Notes under the pieces: model-generated
Seen by the model: only the letters and a program-made list of their open reading frames with translations
The model's database searches: none
What the model was told of the DNA's origin: nothing
Source: Paractinoplanes lichenicola
GTDB lineage: Bacteria; Actinomycetota; Actinomycetes; Mycobacteriales; Micromonosporaceae
Direction: 5' to 3'
Length of the DNA stretch: 64,000 bases
Assembly: GCF_016785085.1 (NCBI RefSeq)
Contig: NZ_JAENHO010000006.1
Coordinates: forward strand, 310,001 to 374,000
Shown here: positions 24,941 to 33,282 of the stretch, in pieces
Numbering within the stretch: position 1 is the stretch's first letter
Layout: each line of letters starts with the position of its first letter
Position numbers and translations under genes: made by a program

Positions 24941-25308
24941 CGGGGCACCCGCTCGTGGTCGTGCTCGTGCAGCGCGACCTCGTCGAGAACGACGGCGCGG
25001 CGCAGGCGGTAATACTGCAGGACGATGGCCAGGCCCACGCCGACCTCGGCCGCGGCCAGCACAATGACGAACAGGGCGAAGATCGCGCCCGCCCGGGGCT
25101 CGGGGGCGGCGTGGGCCCAGGCCTCGGGCTGCACCCCGACCAGGGCCGACTTGATCGTGCTGTCGGCCGCCACCAGGATCAGGTTGACGGCATTGAGCAT
25201 GAGCTCGACGGCCATCAACACGAGAATGGCGTTGCGCCGCCGCAGGACGCCGTAAACCCCGAGCGCAAAAAGCAAAGCAGCGACGACGTACGGGATGACC
25301 GCGTGCAT
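24937..25308 (-). CDS. nuoK: NADH-quinone oxidoreductase subunit K
   Basis: The protein has 123 residues and three membrane helices. The two buried glutamates of NuoK are visible in VLMAVELMLNAVNL and AAAEVGVGLAIVLQYYR. The ATG at 25306-25308 is preferred over the GTG directly before it because GGGGGAG lies at better spacing. A His/Arg-rich tail (LHEHDHERVPR) extends the usual C-terminus. Confidence 0.93.
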   Translation of the reverse strand: MHAVIPYVVAALLFALGVYGVLRRRNAILVLMAVELMLNAVNLILVAADSTIKSALVGVQPEAWAHAAPEPRAGAIFALFVIVLAAAEVGVGLAIVLQYYRLRRAVVLDEVALHEHDHERVPR

Positions 25309-26249
25309 CACTCCCCCTCGCCCTCGGGCGTGCTGCGCGGCAGCGCCCTTTGCCCGGTCTCTTTACTCGACCCCTCGATGGCCCTCCGCCCGGTTTCCCT
25401 ACTCGATCCCTCGATGACCCTTCTTTCAGCCGACTTAGCTCCGCCCTCAATAGCGGACATTTCCGATTTGTCCGGCTGGCCGAGCTTGGGGCCGGCCTCG
25501 CGGGCGCGGAAGACGACGTCGCGGGCCTGATCTTTGAGGGCGTCCTCGCGGGTGGGCACTCGGTTGGCCGCCGGGGCCTCGTCCACCGGTTCGCCCTCTT
25601 CGGCGGCTCGTTCGGCGGCGCGCTGGGCCCGCACCCGGGACTGGGCGGCGGCCTGGCGGGCGGCGATGCGTTCCAGGCGGGCGGCCACCTCGGGCGACTC
25701 CCCGACCGGGCCGGGCGCGGGTGACGGCTCGGCGCCGGCGTTGGGGTCGGGGCGGGCGCCGATGTCGGGCCGGGAGAGCACGATCGCGCCGACCAGGGCG
25801 GCCAGCAGCAGAATCGAGAGCACCTCGAACGGCAGCACCCAGGCGCCGAAGATCTGCTCCCCGACGCGGCGGCCGTTGCCGGGCGGGGGCAGCTCGAACT
25901 CGGTCCAGCGGAAGGCGTCGACCAGCAGCACCGTGAGGCCGAGCCCGACGCCGCCCCCGATGATCGCGGCGGGCAGAGCGGGGCGGTCGAGATCTTTGGA
26001 CGGGCCGATCGGCGCCCGGGTCAGCATGACGGCGAAGAGCAGCAGGACGACGACCGCGCCGACGTAGACGAGGATCTGCACCCAGGCCACGAGCTCGGCG
26101 CCGAGCACCAGATAGAGGCCGGCGGTCGCGCCCAGGCTGACGACCAGGTAGAAGCCCGCACGAACCAGGTGAGCGCTGGTGACGACGAGCGCGCCGGAAC
26201 CCACCGCGATCGCGCCGAGAGCCAGCATCAGCGCGTCCGCGACCGTCAC
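25308..26249 (-). CDS. nuoJ: NADH-quinone oxidoreductase subunit J with a long charged tail
   Basis: This is a membrane subunit of 313 residues. Residues 1-175 are a standard NuoJ with five helices, including WVQILVYVGAVVVLLLFAVM. The remaining roughly 135 residues are a cytoplasmic tail rich in Ala, Arg and Glu. It ends in two near repeats of IEGSS[R/K]ETG, also visible in the DNA as an imperfect 36-base duplication. The tail is unusual for NuoJ. The start GTG overlaps the nuoI stop (GTGA). Confidence 0.9.
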   Translation of the reverse strand: MTVADALMLALGAIAVGSGALVVTSAHLVRAGFYLVVSLGATAGLYLVLGAELVAWVQILVYVGAVVVLLLFAVMLTRAPIGPSKDLDRPALPAAIIGGGVGLGLTVLLVDAFRWTEFELPPPGNGRRVGEQIFGAWVLPFEVLSILLLAALVGAIVLSRPDIGARPDPNAGAEPSPAPGPVGESPEVAARLERIAARQAAAQSRVRAQRAAERAAEEGEPVDEAPAANRVPTREDALKDQARDVVFRAREAGPKLGQPDKSEMSAIEGGAKSAERRVIEGSSRETGRRAIEGSSKETGQRALPRSTPEGEGE

Positions 26250-26923
26250 CGCTCCCGCTCCGCTTCGCCGGACCCGGGCTTCGCCTGCTCGTCGCCCGCC
26301 GCTTTCGCGGGCTCCTCTCCTGCCGCCTTCGCGGGTGGGGCGGCTGCGGCGGGCCGGCGAGCCGCGGGCCGGGCCGTCTTGGCTGCCGTGGCCGCGCCCG
26401 GGCCAGCCGCCTTGCGGGCCGCCGTGGCCTCTTCCTTGGAGGGCTCGCCCAGCACGTCGTGGGCCGGCGGCGGCGGGACGGTGCGCATCCAGTCGCCCAG
26501 GCGGTCCTTGGAGTGCAGCAGATCGAGAACGTCGGTCTCGGCGTATTCGAACTCGGGCGTCCAGTGCAGCGCGTCGAAGGGGCAGACCTCGATGCAGATG
26601 CCGCAATACATGCACAGGGAGAAGTCGATGTCGAACCGGTCGAGCACGTTGCGCTGACGCGAGCGCGCCGCGCCGGGCACCACGACCTCTTCCTTGTGCG
26701 AGTCGATGTAGATGCACCAGTCGGGGCACTCGCGGGCGCACAGCATGCAGACCGTGCAGTTCTCCTCGAGAAGCGCGATCACCCCACGGCTGCGCGGGGG
26801 AAGCTCGGGCTCGACGTCCGGATACTGCTGGGTGGTCGTCCGCTGGGTCATCGTCTTGAGGGTGACGGCGAGCCCCTGCACGAGGCCCTTCCCGGGCGTG
26901 CTGCGCTCCCCGTCGTCACTCAC
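26246..26923 (-). CDS. nuoI: NADH-quinone oxidoreductase subunit I
   Basis: The 225-residue ferredoxin-like subunit holds clusters N6a and N6b. The two 4Fe-4S motifs are complete: CTVCMLCARECPDWC and CMYCGICIEVCPFDAL. The last 60 residues form an Ala/Lys/Pro-rich low-complexity tail absent from most NuoI. It is the first gene of the I-J-K-L-M-N run and diverges from the Uma2 gene across about 105 bases, so it probably has its own promoter. Confidence 0.95.
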   Translation of the reverse strand: MSDDGERSTPGKGLVQGLAVTLKTMTQRTTTQQYPDVEPELPPRSRGVIALLEENCTVCMLCARECPDWCIYIDSHKEEVVVPGAARSRQRNVLDRFDIDFSLCMYCGICIEVCPFDALHWTPEFEYAETDVLDLLHSKDRLGDWMRTVPPPPAHDVLGEPSKEEATAARKAAGPGAATAAKTARPAARRPAAAAPPAKAAGEEPAKAAGDEQAKPGSGEAERER

Positions 26924-27028
26924 AAACGCATATCCTGCCCCGTCGCCCCATTTGATGCGAGCACACCCCCATCAGATCTTCCGGTAAGCTGACTCCGGGG
27001 TCAGTAATCCGCGCCGAGGAGGCATCGC

Positions 27029-27604
27029 ATGACCGCTGCCACCAGCGACATGCCACCTCAGGGCGCGTGGACTGCCGCCGATCTCGATCGGACGCCCGAG
27101 GATGGCATTCGTCGCGAGATCTACGACGGAGAAATCCACGTGACCCCCTCGCCTTCGAGCATTCATCAGGCTCTTTCCGGCTTCTTGTTTTATGTCCTGT
27201 CCGCGTCCTGCCCTGAGCATCTCTTCGTCACTCAGGCCAACGACGTCGTGCTCAGCCACGATCGAACCCACATCCCCGACCTGCTGGTGGTGAATTTCGA
27301 GGCCGCCAGGTCGGGCACCGGCAAGTTCGCGGCCCGAGACGTCGTCCTGGCCATGGAGATCGTCTCGCCGAGCACCAAAAGCGCCGATCGGGTGACCAAG
27401 CCGACCTACTATGCGCAGGCCGGCATCCCGTTCTACTGGCTGATCGAGACCAGCGGTGGCCTCGCCGTGGAGGCCTACGAGCTCAACACCGAGACGAAGG
27501 CCTATGAGTCGGTCGGCTCCTTCGAGGGTGATGACACGATCCGGCTCGAACGTCCATGGCCGATCGAGATCCCCCTCAGCGCCGTCCGCCCGCGCAACCT
27601 CTGA
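27029..27604 (+). CDS. Uma2-family (DUF820) restriction-endonuclease-like protein
   Basis: The 191-residue protein starts at ATG 27029 with GAGGAGG before it. It shows the Uma2 PD-(D/E)XK pattern: DGEIHVTPSP, then IPDLLVVNFEA, VLAMEIVSPSTKSADRVTK and YAQAGIPFYWLIE. The family is abundant in cyanobacteria and actinobacteria and its role is not established. It lies on the opposite strand inside the nuo locus, between nuoH and nuoI, and looks like an insertion. Confidence 0.85.
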   Translation: MTAATSDMPPQGAWTAADLDRTPEDGIRREIYDGEIHVTPSPSSIHQALSGFLFYVLSASCPEHLFVTQANDVVLSHDRTHIPDLLVVNFEAARSGTGKFAARDVVLAMEIVSPSTKSADRVTKPTYYAQAGIPFYWLIETSGGLAVEAYELNTETKAYESVGSFEGDDTIRLERPWPIEIPLSAVRPRNL

Positions 27605-27869
27605 GCCCCTTTCGCGTGACCACCGGGGACATCCCGGTCGCGCGCCATGGCCGTTCGCGGCCGCCTGGCCGCGTGGGACGGCAGGGCAGCGTCGAGCGTC
27701 TTACCTGGGCCGCCGTGGGAGGCGACGATGCGTACGGGATGCGGACTTTTGTGATCCTGAGAGTGCTTAATAGTAAAAGTAATAAATATAGAAGATCCTC
27801 TGTTTGATGCCCGGGTGTCCGGTTACTACACGGCTGACCGCTTCATCCGAGCGAACGGAGAATCTTCGT
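27605..27869. other. Intergenic stretch with an AT-rich patch
   Basis: No gene is evident. Bases about 27765-27800 (TTAATAGTAAAAGTAATAAA and following) are strikingly AT-rich for this genome and lie 70-100 bases upstream of the secreted-protein gene, so they may contain its promoter or mark an old insertion boundary. Confidence 0.45.
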
Positions 27870-28271
27870 ATGAGCAGGACCGGACGACTGGCCTTGGCCT
27901 TCGTGGGATCGGCCGGAATCATCGGAGCACTGGCCTCGCCGGCCGCGGCAGCGCCGCAAGCGCTGGCGGAACCGTGTGTGCAGAAGGTGGCCGTCGTCAA
28001 CAACGGCGGGTTCACGATCAACTTCCAGATCACCACGCGGGACGGGCAGCTCTCGGCGCCCACCGACACCTACCCGATCAACCAGTGGCGGATCGTCGAC
28101 CTCGCCTCGACGCCGTTCGCCGAGGGTGTGGACGTGCGGCCGCTGGTGAACGCGACGGCCGGAGACAGCGTGCCCGGCAACGTGTTCGTGTCGTACTGCG
28201 CGAACGGGCAGACCGCGACCTACACCGCGAGCGGCACCACGAATGACTACTCGGTGACGCTGCTCACGTGA
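27870..28271 (+). CDS. Secreted protein of unknown function
   Basis: The 133-residue protein starts at ATG 27870 behind ACGGAG. A signal peptide (MSRTGRLALAF, then IIGALASPAAAAP) precedes about 100 residues with two cysteines (EPCVQK and SYCANG) that could form one disulfide. The mature part is rich in beta-forming residues (VAVVNNGGFTINFQITTRD). No family was recognised. Its end overlaps the end of nuoH by 8 bases on the opposite strand. Confidence 0.75.
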   Translation: MSRTGRLALAFVGSAGIIGALASPAAAAPQALAEPCVQKVAVVNNGGFTINFQITTRDGQLSAPTDTYPINQWRIVDLASTPFAEGVDVRPLVNATAGDSVPGNVFVSYCANGQTATYTASGTTNDYSVTLLT

Positions 28272-29223
28272 GCACCCTGACGGCTGCGGTCAGCACCAGC
28301 TGAGCCAGCGCCAACGGCACGAGGACCAGCCAGCAGAGCCTTTGCAGCTGGTCCTCGCGCAGCCGGGGGAAGCTGACGCGCAGCCAGATGATCACGAACG
28401 AGACCGCGAAGATCTTGACGAGCGTCCACAGCCAGCCGAGCTGGTCGGCGAACGGGCCGTGCCAGCCGCCGAGGAACAACACCGTGGTCAGCGCGGCGAT
28501 CACGATGATGCCGACGTATTCCGCCAGCAGGAAGAACGCGAACCGCAGGCCGGTGTATTCGGTCATGTAGCCGAAGACCAGCTCGGAATCGGCGATCGGC
28601 ATGTCGAACGGCGGACGGCGGATCTCGGCCAGGCCGGCGACGAAGAAGACGATCGCGGCGGGGGCCTGCCAGAGCAGCCACCACGGGCGCCAGGCCTCGA
28701 CGATGCCGGGCAGGCTGAGCGTGCCCGCGGCCATGGCCACGCTCGCCGCGGCCAGCACCAGCGGCAGCTCGTAACCGAGCAGCTGGGCGGCGCCGCGCAG
28801 ACCGCCGAGCAGGCTGTATTTGTTGGCGGAGGCCCACGCGGACATCAGGACGGCGAGCACGCCGACGCCGAGCACCGCGAGCACGAAGAACAGGCCGACG
28901 TCGAGCCCCTGGGCGACCAGCCCGTTCGGGCCGAGCGGGATGGCCAGCAGCACCAGCAGATAGGGGAACAGGGCGACGATCGGGGCGAGCCGGAAGACCC
29001 GCCGATCGGCCTCGCCGGGGGCGACGTCCTCCTTCTGCACGAACTTGACGCCGTCGGCGACGAGCTGGGCCCAGCCGTGGAACGCCCCCGCATACATCGG
29101 GCCGAGGCGGCCCTGCATGTGGGCCATGACCTTGTGCTCGGCCTGCCCGACGACGAGCGGCAGCACCAGGAAGGCCGCGACGACGGCGACCACCCGGACG
29201 ATGAGGTCGAGCCAGATCGGCAT
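28264..29223 (-). CDS. nuoH: NADH-quinone oxidoreductase subunit H
   Basis: This membrane subunit of 319 residues, with NuoB and NuoD, forms the quinone chamber in complex I. It shows VGQAEHKVMAHMQGRLGP, WAQLVADGVKFVQKED, the loop AEIRRPPFDMPIADSELVFG and YTGLRFAFFLLAEYV. The ATG at 29221-29223 overlaps the nuoC stop by one base. NuoD, which normally lies between nuoC and nuoH, is absent. Confidence 0.95.
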   Translation of the reverse strand: MPIWLDLIVRVVAVVAAFLVLPLVVGQAEHKVMAHMQGRLGPMYAGAFHGWAQLVADGVKFVQKEDVAPGEADRRVFRLAPIVALFPYLLVLLAIPLGPNGLVAQGLDVGLFFVLAVLGVGVLAVLMSAWASANKYSLLGGLRGAAQLLGYELPLVLAAASVAMAAGTLSLPGIVEAWRPWWLLWQAPAAIVFFVAGLAEIRRPPFDMPIADSELVFGYMTEYTGLRFAFFLLAEYVGIIVIAALTTVLFLGGWHGPFADQLGWLWTLVKIFAVSFVIIWLRVSFPRLREDQLQRLCWLVLVPLALAQLVLTAAVRVLT

Positions 29224-29840
29224 CAGGCGCCCTCCCCCGCCCGCGGGCCCCACTCTTTCGGGTCGGGCACGCCGGGCGGGCGCATGGGGGCGCGTTTGGC
29301 CGTGCCGGCCTCGGACTCGCCGGGCTCCTTGGCGCCGGGCCAGGCCTTGGCCACGCGGGAGGCCAGCACGAACTCCTTGCGCAGCGGGTGGCCCTCGAAG
29401 CCCGGCGGCAGCAGCAGCGGCCGCAGGTCGGGATGGCGGGCGAAGGTGATGCCGAACATCTCGAACGTCTCCCGCTCGTGCCACGCGGCGCCGGGGAAGA
29501 GCTCGACGACGGACTCGATCACCGGGTTGTCGCGGGGCACGAGCGTGCGCAGCAGCAGCGCGTGGTGGCGGCGGATCGACCACAGATGCGCGACCACGCG
29601 GAAACCCTCGTCGAGCTCGTCGACGGCGGACAGCCAGTCGAAATAGTCGCAGCCGAGGGCGCCGTTGTGCTTGGCCGTGCCCACCGTCTCCCACCAGCGG
29701 GCGACCGGCACGTCGACGACCGCGCGCTCGTGGCCGGGGCCGCCGCCCGAGAGGCCGGCGACGATCTCGCCCGGCGGCGCGTCCGGCGAGTCGTCCGTCA
29801 GCAGCGCGACCAGGCGCTCGCCGACCTCTTCTCCAGTCAT
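29223..29840 (-). CDS. nuoC: NADH-quinone oxidoreductase subunit C
   Basis: This peripheral-arm subunit has 205 residues. The diagnostic segment AWHERETFEMFGITFARHPD, then LPPGFEGHPLRKEFVLA, is present. The C-terminal 40 residues are Pro/Ala/Glu-rich. It sits between a DUF2252 gene (25-base gap) and nuoH, with no nuoD. Confidence 0.93.
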   Translation of the reverse strand: MTGEEVGERLVALLTDDSPDAPPGEIVAGLSGGGPGHERAVVDVPVARWWETVGTAKHNGALGCDYFDWLSAVDELDEGFRVVAHLWSIRRHHALLLRTLVPRDNPVIESVVELFPGAAWHERETFEMFGITFARHPDLRPLLLPPGFEGHPLRKEFVLASRVAKAWPGAKEPGESEAGTAKRAPMRPPGVPDPKEWGPRAGEGA

Positions 29841-29864
29841 GGGGTCATCTTAGGAGTTCGCCGG

Positions 29865-31166
29865 TCACAGCCCGGTGAGACGGCCGTTCCGGAAGACGTC
29901 GACGAAATCCTGGTGATCCTCGCGGGCCTGGTCGCCGTAGCGGTGGGCGAACTCGACCAGGTGTTGCACGAAGCCGGCCTCGTCCTTGTCGATCACGGCC
30001 ACGATCGCCTCCTCGGTCGAGAAGTCGACCAGGTCGTGACTGGACTCGTCGTCGGCCACCGAGTGCATGCGGGCGACGGCCCGGCCCAGGTCGGCGATGA
30101 CCCCGGCCAGCTCCTCGGGCTCGTTGACGTCGGCCCAGTCCAGATCGGCCGCGTACGGCGAGACCTCGGCGACGAGCTGGCCCACGCCGTTGAGCGTGGT
30201 GTAGCCGACCCACGGGTCCGCGTGCGCCTGCAGCGCGTGCTGGGACTCGGCCGTACGGTGGCCCTGGTGCTGGAAGTAGGACCGGACGCGCTCGTCGTCG
30301 ATCCAGCGGGCGACGGCCGGCACCTGCGCCTGCTTCATGTAGATGATGACGTCGTTCTCGAGCGCCTCGGTGTGCCCCTCGAGCAGCAGGTTGTACGACG
30401 GGAGGCCGGCCGAGCCGATGCCGACGCCCTTGCGCAGCTTTATGTCCTTGATGTTGGTCGAGACCGGGCGGGTCTTCTCGGGCAGCGTCGGCAGGTATTT
30501 CTCGAACGCCTCCCGCACCGCGGCCTGGGTGGCCTCGTCGACCTCGAACACGCCGTCGGCCAGGGCGAACCGGCGCTCGTAGTCGTCGATCGTGGTCTGG
30601 CCGTCGAGCAGGTCGATGCGGGTGCTGAGCCGGGCCTCCTGCAGCACGCGGCGCAGCGCCCCGTCGGCGTTCTCGAGGGTGATCGAGCCGATCGCGTCGT
30701 CGCCGCCGAGCGCGATGGCCCGCAGCTCGGTGATGTAGGAGCGCGCGAACCCGGTGACCAGCGCGGTGATGTGATCGTCGGAGAGGGCCTTGGAGTAGCC
30801 GATCAGGGCCACGCTCGCCGCGAAGCGCTTGAGATCCCAGGAGAACGGGCCCACGTACGCCTCGTCGAAGTCGTTGACGTTGAAGACGAGATGCCCCGAC
30901 GCGTTCATGTAGGTGCCGAAGTTCTCGGCGTGCAGGTCGCCGTGGATCCAGACGCGGCTCGTGCGCTCGTCGAGGAAGCTGTTGTCGGCATACGTGCCGG
31001 ACAGGTCGGCGTAGAACAGCGACGCGCTGCCCCGGTAGAAGGCGAACGGCGACGCGGCCATCTTGCGGAACTTGCGCCGGAAGGCGGCCGGATCGATGGC
31101 GATCAACTCGCCGAATTCCCTGGTCAGAACGTCGATGATGAAGTCGGCACGCGACTGGTCCGTCAT
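29865..31166 (-). CDS. DUF2252 protein
   Basis: The 433-residue protein starts at MTDQSRADFIIDVLTREFGE. DUF2252 proteins are soluble and have distant kinase-like features. Here FYRGSASLFYADLSG, VWIHGDLHAENFGTY and VFNVNDFDEAYVGPFSWDLK recall the catalytic HGDxxxxN and DFD motifs of aminoglycoside-phosphotransferase-type kinases. The real activity is unknown. It lies between nuoB and nuoC on the same strand with gaps of 10 and 24 bases, so it is probably in the same transcript. Confidence 0.85.
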   Translation of the reverse strand: MTDQSRADFIIDVLTREFGELIAIDPAAFRRKFRKMAASPFAFYRGSASLFYADLSGTYADNSFLDERTSRVWIHGDLHAENFGTYMNASGHLVFNVNDFDEAYVGPFSWDLKRFAASVALIGYSKALSDDHITALVTGFARSYITELRAIALGGDDAIGSITLENADGALRRVLQEARLSTRIDLLDGQTTIDDYERRFALADGVFEVDEATQAAVREAFEKYLPTLPEKTRPVSTNIKDIKLRKGVGIGSAGLPSYNLLLEGHTEALENDVIIYMKQAQVPAVARWIDDERVRSYFQHQGHRTAESQHALQAHADPWVGYTTLNGVGQLVAEVSPYAADLDWADVNEPEELAGVIADLGRAVARMHSVADDESSHDLVDFSTEEAIVAVIDKDEAGFVQHLVEFAHRYGDQAREDHQDFVDVFRNGRLTGL

Positions 31167-31176
31167 AGTGCGGAGA

Positions 31177-31713
31177 CTAGTCCCCACTTGCACGTGGCGG
31201 AGTCACCAAAGGGGCAGTTAACGCCAGCGGATCGGGCCGGGGCACGCCGCCGGGGCCGGACTGCTCGGCGGCGATCTTTTCCTGGAGGCGGAGGATGCCG
31301 TGCAGCAGCGCCTCGGGCCGGGGCGGACAGCCGGGCACGTAGACGTCGACGGGAATGATCTGGTCGACGCCCTTGGTCACCGAATACGAATCCCAATACG
31401 GCCCGCCGCAGTTCGCGCAGGAGCCGAACGAGATCACGTATTTGGGCTCGGGCATCTGGTCGTAGAGCCGCTTGATCGCGGGGGCCATCTTGTCGGTGAC
31501 CGTGCCCGAGACGACCATCAGATCGGCCTGACGCGGGCCGTGCGCGAACGGGATGACGCCCATGCGCATGAAGTCGTGGCGGCTCATGCTCGACGCGATG
31601 AACTCGATCGCGCAGCACGCCAGCCCGAAGTTGAACACCCAGAGCGAGTAGCGCCGCCCCCAGTTCAGCACGAACCGGATGGGTTCCCCGAGCACTCCTG
31701 GCAGACCGGCCAC
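31177..31713 (-). CDS. nuoB: NADH-quinone oxidoreductase subunit B
   Basis: This subunit carries the terminal cluster N2. All four ligands are present: the double Cys in FGLACCAIEF, the Cys in GSCANCGGPYW and the Cys in YVPGCPPRPEAL. The protein has 178 residues and an Ala/Pro-rich tail. It is 9 bases downstream of the PLP decarboxylase gene, and no nuoA precedes it. Confidence 0.95.
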   Translation of the reverse strand: MAGLPGVLGEPIRFVLNWGRRYSLWVFNFGLACCAIEFIASSMSRHDFMRMGVIPFAHGPRQADLMVVSGTVTDKMAPAIKRLYDQMPEPKYVISFGSCANCGGPYWDSYSVTKGVDQIIPVDVYVPGCPPRPEALLHGILRLQEKIAAEQSGPGGVPRPDPLALTAPLVTPPRASGD

Positions 31714-31722
31714 GACGTCAAC

Positions 31723-33213
31723 CTACTCCGTCACGCTGTTCGGGGCAGCCGCAGCCTGGTCCTGTCGTCCGTTCGCGGCCGGGCGTTGGAGCAGGCTGAG
31801 AAAGCCCGTGAGCAATGCCTCGCGCAGCGCGGGCGGGGCGACGTTGAGCAGCGAGTTGACCGCGGCCATGCGGGTGAAGTCGCCCCCGCCCAGCCCGAGC
31901 CCCTCGGCCAAGCCGGCGATCAGCTCGGGCGTGACCAGCTCGGGGGTGAGCGCGGCGGCCGCCTCGAGCAGCGGGGCGGGCAGGTCGGCCGGGCCTTTCG
32001 ACCGGGCGGCGGCCACCGCCTCGGCGAGGTCGGGCGCGAAATCGGTGGCGGTGCCGGCCACAGCGGCGGTCACGGTGAGATGGATGGTTGCGGGCATTTC
32101 CCCGTACGCCATCTGGGGCTGGGTGTGCCAGCCGCGCGCGGCGAGCTCGTCGGCCAGGACGAAGAGGTCGACGCCCTCCGCGGCCAGGCAGACGACGCTC
32201 GTCTCGGGCGGGGCGAACAGGCGTATGCCGTCGGTCTGGTTCACCGCCTCGGCCAGCGTCGCGACGGCATCGCGGGTGCGGGCGGCCAGCTCGAGATAGC
32301 CCGCGTCGCCGATGTGGCGCAGGGTGGCCAGGGCCGCGGCGATCGGGCCGCCGGAGCGGGTGGACGAGACGATCGGATTGATCATCGTGTAGCCCGGCCA
32401 GCCCGCGTAGGCGAAGTATTGCGGGAGGCGCAGCGCCTCGTCGCGGTGCAGCAGGACCGAGACACCCTTCGGCGCATACGCGTATTTGTGCAGGTCGACC
32501 GAGATGCTCGTGACGCCGGGGACGGCCAGGTCGAACGCGGGCAGGTCGGCCCCGAGGCGGCGCAGATAGGGCAGCACCCAGCCGCCGAAGCAGGCGTCCA
32601 CATGGAACCGCACGCCCCGCTCGGCGGCGATCGCGGCCAGCTCGGGGATCGGGTCGACGACGCCGTGGGCGTAGGACGGCGCGGAGGCGGCGACCAGGAC
32701 GGTGTCTTCCCCGATCATCTGTCTTGTCGCGGCTGGATCGGCGCGCAGATCAGCGCCGACGGGCACGACGTCGAGGGCGACCCGCAGATAGTGCGCGGCC
32801 TTGGCGAACGCGGCGTGGGCGGTGGACGGGACGACCAGACGCGGGGTGGCGAGCTCGGGCCGGGAATCGCGAGCCGCCTTGACCGCCAGGATCAGCGACT
32901 CGGTGCCGCCGCTGGTGACGCTGCCGACCGTGCCGCCGTCGCCGTTGAGCAGCCGGGCCGCCGCGCCGACCAGGGCATTTTCCATCGCCAGCAGGGACGG
33001 GAACGCGGTCGGGTCGAGGCCGTTGACGTGGGCGGAGATCGCGTGAGCCTGACGGGCCAGCTCGTCGAGCCCGTCGAGCGCGGGGTCGTAGACATAGGCG
33101 AAGAGCCGGCCGCCGTGGGTGGGCAGGTCGGCCGATCGCAGCTCGCTCAGCTCGGCGAGGATCTGCTCCCCCGGGACGCCCTTCTCGGGCAGCGCCTCCA
33201 ACATGCCGATCAC
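31723..33213 (-). CDS. PLP-dependent group II decarboxylase / sphingosine-1-phosphate-lyase-like protein
   Basis: The 496-residue protein is a fold-type I PLP enzyme. The cofactor Lys is in SVDLHKYAYAPKG. VTSGGTESLILAVKAARD and FHVDACFGGWVLPYL supply the phosphate-binding loop and the Asp contact. STRSGGPIAAALATL resembles S1P lyases and archaeal tyrosine/aspartate decarboxylases. About 110 C-terminal residues are an extra helical extension. ATG 33202-33204 is an alternative start. The gene ends 9 bases before nuoB. Confidence 0.82.
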   Translation of the reverse strand: MIGMLEALPEKGVPGEQILAELSELRSADLPTHGGRLFAYVYDPALDGLDELARQAHAISAHVNGLDPTAFPSLLAMENALVGAAARLLNGDGGTVGSVTSGGTESLILAVKAARDSRPELATPRLVVPSTAHAAFAKAAHYLRVALDVVPVGADLRADPAATRQMIGEDTVLVAASAPSYAHGVVDPIPELAAIAAERGVRFHVDACFGGWVLPYLRRLGADLPAFDLAVPGVTSISVDLHKYAYAPKGVSVLLHRDEALRLPQYFAYAGWPGYTMINPIVSSTRSGGPIAAALATLRHIGDAGYLELAARTRDAVATLAEAVNQTDGIRLFAPPETSVVCLAAEGVDLFVLADELAARGWHTQPQMAYGEMPATIHLTVTAAVAGTATDFAPDLAEAVAAARSKGPADLPAPLLEAAAALTPELVTPELIAGLAEGLGLGGGDFTRMAAVNSLLNVAPPALREALLTGFLSLLQRPAANGRQDQAAAAPNSVTE

Positions 33214-33282
33214 GCTATCCCAGGGCGGGCGGGCTGAGGACCGCCGAAGGACCCGGTACTTAAGTAGCTGGTCGGGCCGCGC

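Noticed and set aside
27029..28271. Insertion sequence in the nuo locus
   Set aside because: No transposase, terminal inverted repeats or target duplications were found around the Uma2 and secreted-protein genes.
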